A stretch of DNA of 18,502 bases, from positions 1 through 18,502 of the forward strand of contig CAYSCZ010000060.1 in the NCBI GenBank assembly GCA_964429655.1. Reading direction: 5' to 3'. The notes below the pieces were generated by a model, which was given only the letters and a program-made list of their open reading frames with translations, made no database searches and was not told the origin of the DNA. Numbering within the stretch: the stretch's first letter is position 1; each line of letters begins with the position of its first letter. The position numbers and the translations under genes are program-made. The stretch is from CAYSCZ01 sp964429655. Lineage in GTDB: Bacteria; Bacteroidota; Bacteroidia; Cytophagales; Cyclobacteriaceae. Positions 1 to 6,176 of this stretch are shown here, in pieces.

Positions 1-548
1 TTTTTGGGCTTTAACCCTTCATGACAAAATTCCAATGACAAATCTGGGTTAAATAATTTAGTCTGATCGACTTTGGCAATGCCAATTTCATTGTCACAAA
101 CTTCTATGGCTAGTTGTTTGCCATTGGCTTTCACATTAATTTGAATTTCTCCTTCCCTTGGGGTGAATTTAATTGCGTTTGAGACTAAATTTCGTAAGAT
201 AAGCTGAGTAATTTTTGGATCGGCGTAGGCAATTGCATTTTCAGATTCCATATGTCTTAATTTCATATTTTTAGCTTCTATATTAGTCTGTAACTGTCCA
301 ACTACCTCTTTTTTAACAAGATGTAAATCAACGGGCTGTGGGTTAAATTGAAACTCTCCCGTTTGATTGATAGCCCATTGTAATAAGTTTTGCAAAAGGT
401 TATAAAGCTGGATTGAAGAGTTATTAATTTTATCGATAAAATACTGGACTTCGGCTTTACTAATTGAGGTAAGATTCTCGGAAAGTGATTGGGTAATAGA
501 ACGAAATTTGCTAAGTAGTAATTTTTGAAAAAGACATTCGCGTATTAT
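1..548 (-). pseudogene. Degenerate sensor histidine kinase fragment (dimerisation and start of ATPase domain)
   Basis: An open minus-strand frame runs from a TAA at 549-551 to the left edge and has no good start codon, so the N-terminus is missing. The translation resembles Bacteroidota sensor kinases: a helix with LLQNLLQWAINQTGEF, then an N-box with LRNLVSNAIKFTPREGE, then a G1-like DNEIGI. The place where the phosphoacceptor His normally stands (consensus like IIAHDLRSP) reads SITQSLSENLTSI, with Gln instead of His and no Pro. The G1 box has Glu for the usual Gly (DNGIGI). After it the sequence drifts (NPDLSLEFCHEG) and no GTGLGL box is seen before the window ends. I infer a decayed or truncated kinase. 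A diverged His-less ATPase is possible but less likely, because the frame opens directly after a stop. The left end is cut by the window. Confidence 0.6.
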
Positions 549-556
549 TTAATAAC

Positions 557-591
557 AAAAAGGAGTACGACTTTGGGTTGTACTCCTTTTT
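557..591. terminator. 12-bp perfect hairpin, likely terminator or REP-like palindrome
   Basis: The arms AAAAAGGAGTAC (557-568) and GTACTCCTTTTT (580-591) pair perfectly around an 11-base loop. The A/T ends give a U-tract on either strand, so it can act in both directions. It lies just downstream of the ahcY 3' fragment ending at 607 on the minus strand. The centre shares the core ACGACTTTG with the palindrome at 1372-1406. Confidence 0.7.
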
Positions 592-606
592 GTTTAAACA
601 CCTAAA

Positions 607-731
607 TTAATAGCGGTAGTAATCGGGCTTAAATGGGCCTTTCTTCTCAACGCCAATGTATTGGGCTTGATCCTCGGTAAGGGTATCGAGCTCCACACCA
701 ATTTTAGCAAGGTGTAAGGCTGCTACTTTTT
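607..731 (-). pseudogene. ahcY: 3'-end fragment of S-adenosylhomocysteinase gene, copy 1
   Basis: The minus strand encodes 40 residues ending GPFKPDYYRY-stop, the diagnostic C-terminus of S-adenosyl-L-homocysteine hydrolase. It is preceded by KVAALHLAKIGVEL and TEDQAQYIGV. Homology stops at about 731, inside the KVAA codons; nothing further upstream resembles the enzyme, so about 90% of the gene is absent. This copy keeps the conserved GPFKP and YRY residues that copy 2 has lost. It forms a 125-bp direct repeat with 1417-1541 (9 mismatches counted by eye). It cannot encode a functional enzyme. It could be the leftover target of an insertion or the scar of a duplication. Confidence 0.8.
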
Positions 732-778
732 TCGTTCTGTATTAAAATGGGGGACGCATTTTAAATTTTTGTCATGTT

Positions 779-1111
779 CTAAACTATCAATTGTAAAATG
801 ACATTAATAACCTTATCCGTAGTATTAGTGTCAATTGTTGCAACTTTTCTAAAAATAATAGCACTATCAGCAGTAAAAAGTCTATTCGGTCTAATTGATG
901 AGATTGGTTGAACCAAGCTGCCCTCAGAGAGCGAGCGTGAGTTTAGTTCAATCGTATATTTATCGCGAAAAGTCCTACTATTAATTTGACATAAGATTAC
1001 ATCATCACCATCTAAGGTTGCAATTACAAGAGCAGGTCGTTTCTTACTCCCCGACAAATCGGAAAAAGGAAAAGGTATGACTACTACATCACCCTTTACA
1101 AACCTTCCCAT
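779..1111 (-). CDS. MazF/PemK-family toxin
   Basis: A 110-residue protein of the PemK/MazF fold, whose members are mostly ribosome-dependent or free mRNA endonucleases. The N-terminus shows the family signature VKGDVVVIPFPFSDLSG (residues 5-21), followed by KKRPALVI with the conserved Arg25-Pro26. A second conserved block is SLVQPISSIRPNRLFT (65-80). The ATG at 1109-1111 was chosen because the GDVVV strand normally starts a few residues from the N-terminus; the frame stays open upstream to 1330, but that part only shadows the antitoxin gene. The start overlaps the end of the antitoxin gene by 16 bases, the usual arrangement for a coupled toxin-antitoxin pair. The gene appears intact. The RNA target cannot be read from the sequence. 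Confidence 0.9.
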   Translation of the reverse strand: MGRFVKGDVVVIPFPFSDLSGSKKRPALVIATLDGDDVILCQINSRTFRDKYTIELNSRSLSEGSLVQPISSIRPNRLFTADSAIIFRKVATIDTNTTDKVINVILQLIV

Positions 1112-1305
1112 GCTTTGTCTTCTTCTTGGTTTTGCCAGTCTTTTGCAAGTACCTGTTCTGAGGCAAAATGGGTTTGGGTTGTGTCTGCCCCTAATTTTTC
1201 TTCTAGTAGTGAATCTATGTATTTCAATATATTCTTGCGCAATTCGGGGGACAATTTGCTGATTTTCTCTTGTATTTCTACAACTTCGTCTTGAGACATA
1301 AACAC
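1096..1305 (-). CDS. Antitoxin of MazF/PemK-type pair
   Basis: A 69-residue protein directly upstream of, and overlapping, the toxin gene. Residues 5-40 look like a helical, acidic dimerisation segment (VVEIQEKISKLSPEL, ILKYIDSLLEEKL). The C-terminus (LAKDWQNQEEDKAWEGL) matches the acidic, Trp-containing tail found in antitoxins of this class, which wraps the toxin and blocks its active site. No ribbon-helix-helix or AbrB domain is obvious, so the DNA-binding mode is unclear. Antitoxin first, then toxin, with overlapping codons fits the normal operon order. A start two codons in (Met3) is also possible. Promoter signals between 1306 and 1371 are not distinct. Confidence 0.85.
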   Translation of the reverse strand: MFMSQDEVVEIQEKISKLSPELRKNILKYIDSLLEEKLGADTTQTHFASEQVLAKDWQNQEEDKAWEGL

Positions 1306-1371
1306 TAAATTTTAAATAAGACTTACTCAAAGTTAAAAAAAGATAACCCTTTTAAGACTGTCTTTTCTACA

Positions 1372-1406
1372 AATTGGTGGCACGACTCAAAGTCGTGCCG
1401 CCAATT
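1372..1406. repeat. 16-bp palindrome with 3-base loop, REP-like or terminator
   Basis: The arms at 1372-1387 and 1391-1406 pair over 16 positions with a single G-T wobble, around the loop CAA. The core is GGCACGACT / AGTCGTGCC. There is no proper U-tract on either side. Read on the minus strand it contains ACGACTTTGAGTCGT, which resembles the centre of the hairpin at 557-591. Its place just past the stop of the ahcY copy at 1417 suggests an extragenic palindrome or a terminator. Confidence 0.6.
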
Positions 1407-1416
1407 AAATTTAAGA

Positions 1417-1575
1417 TTAATAAAGGTAGTAATCGGGCTTAAATAGGCCTTTCTTCTCAACGCCAATGTATTGGGCTTGATCCTCAGTAAATGTATCGAG
1501 TTCAACACCAATTTTAGCAAGGTTTAAGGCTGCTACTTTTTCATCTAAGTGCATGGGTAATGTGTATACCTTATT
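1417..1575 (-). pseudogene. ahcY: 3'-end fragment of S-adenosylhomocysteinase gene, copy 2
   Basis: The minus strand encodes 52 residues from NKVYTLPMHLDEKVAAL through TEDQAQYIGVEKKG to FKPDYYLY-stop. This is the C-terminal end of S-adenosylhomocysteinase; in the family the stretch reads about VYxLPKHLDEKVA...GPFKPxxYRY. It extends about 11 codons further upstream than copy 1, then runs into an in-frame TAA at 1582-1584. Conserved positions are altered here: Lys to Met in LPKHLDE, Pro to Leu in GPF, Arg to Leu in YRY. This indicates relaxed selection. Bases 1417-1541 are the direct-repeat partner of 607-731. Non-functional remnant. Confidence 0.8.
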
Positions 1576-1690
1576 TTGTAATTATCGTTATTTTTCCACT
1601 ATTTAATTTGTGCTAACGTTTGGTTGGTAAAGGAGGAAAGTTCTTCAAAATAACTCCAAAGAGTATCAATAAATCATAACCGATTAAATT

Positions 1691-1810
1691 AAGCGAGAAC
1701 ATGCGATAGAGACGGGAATTGTTGAACGGATGTATGATCTTGAAAAAGGTACTACCGAACCTTTCATTAAAAAAGGATTTTTACAATCCTATATCAGTGA
1801 TCAATCCAAT
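1691..1810 (+). pseudogene. Fic-family protein remnant
   Basis: A plus-strand frame of 40 codons reads REHAIETGIVERMYDLEKGT, then TEPFIKKGF and SYISDQSN. I recognise the region from Fic/DOC-family proteins, where a stretch like AIETGIIEGLYxLDRGTTxxLIEQG precedes the catalytic HPFxxGNG motif. An in-frame TAA lies only two codons before the fragment, and the match fades at about 1810, where the MscS gene on the other strand ends. The Fic catalytic motif is absent. I infer an isolated relic of a Fic gene; recognition is from memory of the family and is not certain. Confidence 0.5.
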
Positions 1811-2844
1811 CAATTTCCCTTCAACGACACCCTGGTTTTTGGCAGGAAGTCAGGGTACTGCTCCTGCATAAATGCAATTAGTTTCTCCCTCACATAAACC
1901 CTTAGGTCCCAGGCAGTAGGTGAGTTTTTGGCGCTTACCAGAGCCCTTAGCTCCATGGTTCTGTCTGTGCAGTTGGTTACCTGTAGCACGTTTACCTGTT
2001 TGTCCCATAGGTGTGTCGACCCCAGGATACGGGTTAATTCTTCCCTTAATGCATCCACCGGCATTTTATAATCTGTATAGATAAATACTGTACCGATAAT
2101 ATCCGAGCTGTTTCGTGTCCAGTTCTGGAAAGGCTTATCGATAACCTGAGCGGCTGGTACAATCAACCTTCTTTTATCCCATATCCTGACCACCACGTAG
2201 GTTAAGGTGATTTCTTCTATCCAACCCCACTCATTTTCCATAATCACTGCATCATTGATCCGGATTGGTTGGGTTATGGCTATTTGAAAACCGGCCAACA
2301 GGTTGGCGATAAGCTTTTGTGCTGCCACACCAATGATTATCCCGGCCACCCCTGCTGAAGCCAATAAGCTGGTGCCAAAGGCCTTAACACCCTCGAAGGT
2401 CATCAATGATAAAGCAATCCCCACAATTACTATAATGACCGTTATGATCCGTTCAAACACCTTTACCTGTGTATAAGCCTTTCTTGCCTCGAGGTTATCA
2501 TCCTTAGTGATGTCGAATTGACTGATGATAGCATCACGGCCTACCGCTGCAAAATTTACCAGCAACCAGGTGATGGAAAGGATGATAGAGACCTTAAATA
2601 CATCAGTCCAGATATTATTTATATTGTCAAATTCAATGTTAGCAGCTATGTATACAGCTGTTAAGACGATGATTAGCGTTATCGGATATCTTAGCTTACC
2701 AATTGGAACATCATTAGATAATTTACTTTTATAAAAAAGTTTTTTCATCAACCAGAAGTTGACCAAACTACCAAAAAAGCCTAACACGCCCGCCAGAATG
2801 ACTGGTAGGAGGTGTGTTAAGGTACTGAGTATGGACTCCATCAT
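1810..2844 (-). CDS. MscS-family mechanosensitive ion channel
   Basis: A 344-residue inner-membrane protein. Hydrophobic segments lie near residues 12-32, 54-70, 83-101, 130-149 and 155-187. The last is the pore-lining helix, with the Gly/Ala-rich pattern of TM3 in MscS (ASAGVAGIIIGVAAQKLIA). It is followed by the beta domain, with GFQIAITQPIRINDAV and WGWIEEITLTYVVVRIWDKR, then NWTR and the mixed alpha-beta C-terminal domain. Such channels open under membrane tension and release solutes. Two adjacent ATGs are possible starts; the first is used here. The gene lies 77 bases downstream of arsC in the same direction and could be co-transcribed with the ars operon. A role in arsenical release would be inference only; osmotic protection is the default function. 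Confidence 0.9.
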   Translation of the reverse strand: MMESILSTLTHLLPVILAGVLGFFGSLVNFWLMKKLFYKSKLSNDVPIGKLRYPITLIIVLTAVYIAANIEFDNINNIWTDVFKVSIILSITWLLVNFAAVGRDAIISQFDITKDDNLEARKAYTQVKVFERIITVIIVIVGIALSLMTFEGVKAFGTSLLASAGVAGIIIGVAAQKLIANLLAGFQIAITQPIRINDAVIMENEWGWIEEITLTYVVVRIWDKRRLIVPAAQVIDKPFQNWTRNSSDIIGTVFIYTDYKMPVDALREELTRILGSTHLWDKQVNVLQVTNCTDRTMELRALVSAKNSPTAWDLRVYVREKLIAFMQEQYPDFLPKTRVSLKGN

Positions 2845-2921
2845 AGGCTAGCGTTAATATATTTTCTGTCAGGTAGAAAAAGGGACAGACCTGGCCCGAC
2901 TCTTTACATGACGTTCCACTA

Positions 2922-3563
2922 TTAAATAGAAGCACTATTTTTGATCTCATAGAATACATAAAACATCTCAGCAGCTATCTGCATAGATCGTTCATCGTAT
3001 TCTTCAGCTTCTTGTGGTGTGCCATCAAACGCCTTAGGGTCTTCGTAATGGACAGGAATCCGTTTTTCTGTTCCCGGAATGAAAGGGCAGTTTTCATCTG
3101 CATGTGAACAGGCCATTACCGCAGCAAACTGTTCTTTAGAATTTATGGGATCATCATACCGCTTTGAAAATGCACTTATTGGTTCATCAGTATCGTCAGA
3201 ATAGAAAACAAAATATACAGGGTTGGTTTCGCCTTTGGATGTCACCCTAAAACCGCTTCTTTTGATCGATTCAACGGCACGTTCATTAAACGCGGTTATT
3301 TCCACGCCACCAGAGTAGCAATTGGCTTGAATGCTAAAATAATCCGCAGCGGTTTGTGCCCATATCTGGGCAAACTGGCTTCTTCGCGAATTGTGTGTGC
3401 AAATGAAATTCAGATTGACAGCTTTCCCCTGATTGGTGATAGATTGAATGTAATCAATTAGTGGCTTGAGTACTGCTTTTCTGTTTTCCGGAATTTCTAT
3501 TTTCCTTGCTTTCTCGATAGTGGCATTCAGTGTTGGAAGCATAAGGACTTTTTCTGTTTGCAT
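2922..3563 (-). CDS. arsC: Thioredoxin-coupled arsenate reductase (LMW-PTP fold)
   Basis: A 213-residue protein with a low-molecular-weight phosphatase fold after an N-terminal extension of about 45 residues. The P-loop is ICTHNSRRSQFAQIWA: nucleophile Cys55, then Asn58, Arg61 and Ser62 of the CX5R motif. A second block, ACSHADENCP, places Cys152 and Cys159 where thioredoxin-linked ArsC (pI258 type) has its two relay cysteines. The EDP at 174-176 provides the general-acid Asp. It should reduce arsenate to arsenite in the cytoplasm through a Cys relay recharged by thioredoxin. The ATG at 3561-3563 was chosen because the upstream open frame only overlaps the end of arsM. The gap to arsM is 19 bases, so the two are one operon. 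A tyrosine-phosphatase activity is less likely given the relay cysteines. Confidence 0.88.
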   Translation of the reverse strand: MQTEKVLMLPTLNATIEKARKIEIPENRKAVLKPLIDYIQSITNQGKAVNLNFICTHNSRRSQFAQIWAQTAADYFSIQANCYSGGVEITAFNERAVESIKRSGFRVTSKGETNPVYFVFYSDDTDEPISAFSKRYDDPINSKEQFAAVMACSHADENCPFIPGTEKRIPVHYEDPKAFDGTPQEAEEYDERSMQIAAEMFYVFYEIKNSASI

Positions 3564-3582
3564 GAGATTATAGTTTGAATGA

Positions 3583-4470
3583 TTAACAACATCCCGAACC
3601 CGGCGCACAGCTTTCTTCATTTTGGAGCTCTGACAGTTTGACCCTGGGCTTTTCAGTCTTTTGACCAGGCTTTTCGGCATATACCGTGATACTTAAGATA
3701 CCAGTCTTGCCATTTTTAAAATCTCCCAGCTCAGCGTTGCTTAGGTATTTACTCAAAATATCATCAGGGATAGTAATTACCTTTTCTTTTTGAAGGGTTA
3801 TGTTTTCGAAACCGGCTTCTTTAATATGCCTGAGGTAGTCTTGTTTTTGAATGGCCCCGGCTACACATCCGGCATACATTTCTGCATCTTTCTTTAAGGA
3901 CTCGGGAAGTTCACCGACCAACACGATGTCAGAGATACTGAAGTGTCCGCCCGGCTTTAACACGCGGTAGATTTCCCTGATCACCTGCTCTTTGTTGGGT
4001 ACCAGGTTCAGCACACAATTACTGACGATCACATCCGCCACATTATCATTTACCGGCATATCATCGATGTCGCCTTCCCTGAACTCCACATTGTTAAAGT
4101 TTAATTTCTCAGCATTTTGACGGGCTTTGTTGATCATAGCCGGTGTAAAGTCAATACCAATCACCTTGCCTTCCACACCTGCCTCGTGACGCGCAACGAA
4201 ACAATCATTTCCAGCGCCGGAGCCCAGGTCAATTACCGTATCCCCTTTTTTGATTTTAGCAAATTGAGTGGGCAGTCCACAACCCAGGCCCAGGTCGGCA
4301 TCGAATACATAGCCTTCTGTTTCGGAGTAATCATCCATCATGATGTTATAGACTTCATTGGAAGAGGTGGTGGCACCACAGCATGAAGATGCGTTTTCTG
4401 CTTTTCCCTGTTCTGCTATTTTAGCATAGCGTTCCCTGACGACGTTCTTAAGTTCAATATCATTGTTCAT
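3583..4470 (-). CDS. arsM: Arsenite S-adenosylmethionine methyltransferase
   Basis: A 295-residue class I SAM-dependent methyltransferase. Motif I is VIDLGSGAGNDCFVA (79-93), with IGIDFTPAMI following for the ribose. ArsM-specific features are the N-terminal SSCCG (Cys30, Cys31), LGLGCGLP (Cys64), SNCVLNL (Cys152) and YAGCVAGA (Cys202); these cysteines bind As(III) in the family. The C-terminus adds ESCAPGSGCC, a further three cysteines that may hold substrate. The enzyme methylates arsenite stepwise to mono-, di- and trimethyl species. The ATG at 4468-4470 is preferred; an in-frame GTG at 4474-4476 would add two residues. It lies 21 bases after arsR and 19 before arsC. SAM-linked ahcY remnants lie 2 kb away but show no operon link. 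Confidence 0.93.
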   Translation of the reverse strand: MNNDIELKNVVRERYAKIAEQGKAENASSCCGATTSSNEVYNIMMDDYSETEGYVFDADLGLGCGLPTQFAKIKKGDTVIDLGSGAGNDCFVARHEAGVEGKVIGIDFTPAMINKARQNAEKLNFNNVEFREGDIDDMPVNDNVADVIVSNCVLNLVPNKEQVIREIYRVLKPGGHFSISDIVLVGELPESLKKDAEMYAGCVAGAIQKQDYLRHIKEAGFENITLQKEKVITIPDDILSKYLSNAELGDFKNGKTGILSITVYAEKPGQKTEKPRVKLSELQNEESCAPGSGCC

Positions 4471-4491
4471 AGTCACTAATATGTTTGAGTT

Positions 4492-4827
4492 TTAATTACA
4501 CGAATTATTTAATGGGTAATGGTATTGATTAAATAAATTATTGAAAATCGTTTTAATCGCTTCCCATCTTTCCGGATTGATGCAATAGCAAATCCTGGCG
4601 CCTTCAATGTTAACCTGGATGATGCCAATATCCTTAAGCTCTCTGAGATGCTGGCTGATGGTAGCCTGGGCCAGACCCAGTTCCTGTATCAGGTCACTGT
4701 TGATGCAGGCATTGGTTTTTAAAAGGTATTGGATGATGGCCACACGAGCAGGATGAGCAAATGCTTTAGCGGCCAGTGCCATCTTATTCTGCGATTCGGT
4801 GAAAAGGGTTGTTTTGGTTACGCCCAT
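4492..4827 (-). CDS. arsR: ArsR/SmtB-family transcriptional repressor
   Basis: A 111-residue winged-helix repressor and first gene of the ars operon. The sequence shows FAHPARVAIIQYLL (23-36), the recognition region LGLAQATISQHLRELKDIGI (50-69) and the wing GARICYCINPERW (76-88). The classical ArsR metal motif ELCVCDL in helix 3 is absent; at that place there is only NACINSDL with a single Cys41. Other cysteines are the pair Cys80 and Cys82 in the wing (CYC) and Cys110 at the C-terminus. I infer that As(III) may be bound by a relocated site using some of these. The likely role is repression of arsR-arsM-arsC from an operator near 4846-4857. The start ATG is the first in frame and fits family length. 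Confidence 0.88.
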   Translation of the reverse strand: MGVTKTTLFTESQNKMALAAKAFAHPARVAIIQYLLKTNACINSDLIQELGLAQATISQHLRELKDIGIIQVNIEGARICYCINPERWEAIKTIFNNLFNQYHYPLNNSCN

Positions 4828-4845
4828 TTTGAAAAAAATAGATAC

Positions 4846-4883
4846 ATTGCAATATTACGATGGTTTAATTGAAATTGTTCAAA
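4846..4883 (-). promoter_or_regulatory. Candidate ars promoter and ArsR operator
   Basis: On the minus strand a TTTG (4883-4880) and a TAATATTG (4857-4850) are spaced by 22 bases. The second has one mismatch to the Bacteroidota -7 consensus TAnnTTTG, and the spacing is at the long end for the TTTG/TAnnTTTG pair. The self-complementary ATTGCAAT at 4846-4853 overlaps the -7 element, where a repressor would block initiation. The arsR start is about 20 bases downstream. Confidence 0.4.
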
Positions 4884-5315
4884 CATTTACAGAGATATTT
4901 CCTAACTTCTATGGCAATAATCCTAAAAATACAACATCAAGCCTTACCTTCAGCGATATGGTAACGTTTCTTACGGCTTACAGCCGCAATAGATTAATAA
5001 TTTGACAGCATGGGATTGGTTTCAGGCCCGGAGGTGATCGGGTTAGGGGCTATCAATCGATTCTTACTATTTTTTAGATATTGTAAAATATTATCCGAAT
5101 CAATCATATAAATCGCTGTTTAAGTTAAAATAAAAGTTTTTAGATACAATTATTTAAAAAGTCACCTTCCGATTTATTTAAAGTAGGTTTATTCTGAAAA
5201 TTTTTGCCGTGTCACTTGATCCAGCTAATAATCCGTTTCCCCGCTTTTTTTTAGCATCTAACCTTAAATTCCTCATAGATTAGTAAGGCTATCCGTTTGT
5301 TGAAAAAAGTAATGT
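4884..5315. other. Long non-coding spacer
   Basis: This spacer between the divergent arsR and the membrane-protein gene at 5316 has no convincing gene. It is AT-rich, except for a GC-richer patch at about 5006-5062. Short open frames cross it on both strands, but none has recognisable content or a proper start. No tRNA-like fold or strong terminator was seen. The patch may be a gene relic. Confidence 0.4.
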
Positions 5316-6122
5316 ATGATGGATTTTCTCAATGAACTGTATGTAAGAAATGTCCCCTTAACCATATTTGGCTGGTTATGTCTTGTGGGCACTTTTTTTT
5401 GTGTCTTTAAGATTTATACCACTGAAATAGAAGTTTTAGGCATTAATTCATGGATCAAGCCTTTCAAGTTCTACCTATCCTCGCTCATTTTTGTTTGGTC
5501 GATGGCGTGGTATCTGGGCCATCTTAAACCTTCGGGACTGATCTCGGCTTACTCGTGGGTAGTCGTAGCAGTGCTAGTATTCGAATTGATCTACATATCC
5601 TGGCAGGCTGGCAAGGGAGAGTTATCACACTTCAATCTATCCACAAAATTTTATTCCTCTATGTTCGGTTTAATGGGTCTAGCTATAACCGTTATGACCT
5701 TATTTACATTGATCATTGGTGTGATGTTCTTTCAGCAATCATGGAACTTGCCATTTGGTTATTTATGGGGTATCAGATTAGGTATTATACTGTTTGTGAT
5801 TTTTGCTTTTGAAGGAGGAATAATGGGTAGCCAACTCTCCCATACGGTTGGCGCTCCTGATGGCGGGCCAGGGCTCAGACTATTGAATTGGAGTGTTTCG
5901 CATGGCGACCTTAGGGTAGCACATTTTATTGGCATGCACGCCCTGCAGGTATTACCAATTTTAGGATATTATGTATTCACTGCTCAGAAAAGTATTTGGA
6001 TAATAAGCAGTTTATACTTTCTATTGTCTATCGGTGTCCTTATTATGGCTTTACAGGGCAAACCTTTAATCAAAATGAAAGACAAAAGTGAGATCATGGC
6101 CCATCCAACAGAAGTTCCCTAA
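5316..6122 (+). CDS. Seven-helix membrane protein of unknown function
   Basis: A 268-residue protein with about seven hydrophobic helices, near residues 13-32, 48-66, 76-95, 112-138, 147-168, 205-222 and 227-246. Polar motifs stand out: GINSWIKPFKFYLS before helix 2; EGGIMGSQLSHTVGAPDGG (166-184); NWSVSHGDLRVAHFIGMHAL (191-210). The clustered His176, His196, His203 and His208 near membrane edges could bind a metal or haem, but this is inference only. I do not assign it to a named family. Two consecutive ATGs open the gene; the first is used. It has no co-directional partner close by and converges with the gene ending at 6177. Cellular location: inner membrane. Confidence 0.85.
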   Translation: MMDFLNELYVRNVPLTIFGWLCLVGTFFCVFKIYTTEIEVLGINSWIKPFKFYLSSLIFVWSMAWYLGHLKPSGLISAYSWVVVAVLVFELIYISWQAGKGELSHFNLSTKFYSSMFGLMGLAITVMTLFTLIIGVMFFQQSWNLPFGYLWGIRLGIILFVIFAFEGGIMGSQLSHTVGAPDGGPGLRLLNWSVSHGDLRVAHFIGMHALQVLPILGYYVFTAQKSIWIISSLYFLLSIGVLIMALQGKPLIKMKDKSEIMAHPTEVP

Positions 6123-6176
6123 ATTGGAGGGCACTTATTATTTAAATTTCATACTTTAAATATTCTAGTTAAATCC

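Noticed and set aside
742..764. Hairpin TTAAAATG / CATTTTAA downstream of the toxin gene as a terminator
   Set aside because: The stem has only one G-C pair and the minus-strand T-run is part of the stem; not strong enough to call.
1112..1330. N-terminal extension of the toxin reading frame up to 1330
   Set aside because: It overlaps the whole antitoxin gene in another frame, is rich in Arg, and the MazF/PemK fold starts at the internal ATG at 1111.
1323..1520. Minus-strand 65-codon open frame
   Set aside because: It runs across the ahcY remnant in a different frame and through the palindrome; no protein-like content.
607..1581. Reading the two ahcY pieces as one enzyme split by an insertion
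   Set aside because: Both pieces are the same C-terminal part, so they cannot be the two halves of one interrupted gene.
3564..3680. Upstream extension of the arsC frame
   Set aside because: It lies over the end of arsM in another frame and has no family match; the ATG at 3563 gives a sensible start.
4799..5005. Plus-strand 68-codon open frame starting inside arsR
   Set aside because: It starts antisense to arsR, crosses the ars promoter region and has no recognisable domain.
6139..6162. A/T-only inverted repeat (TATTTAAA / TTTAAATA) between convergent genes as a terminator
   Set aside because: The 8-bp stem has no G or C and would be unstable; chance in AT-rich DNA is likely.
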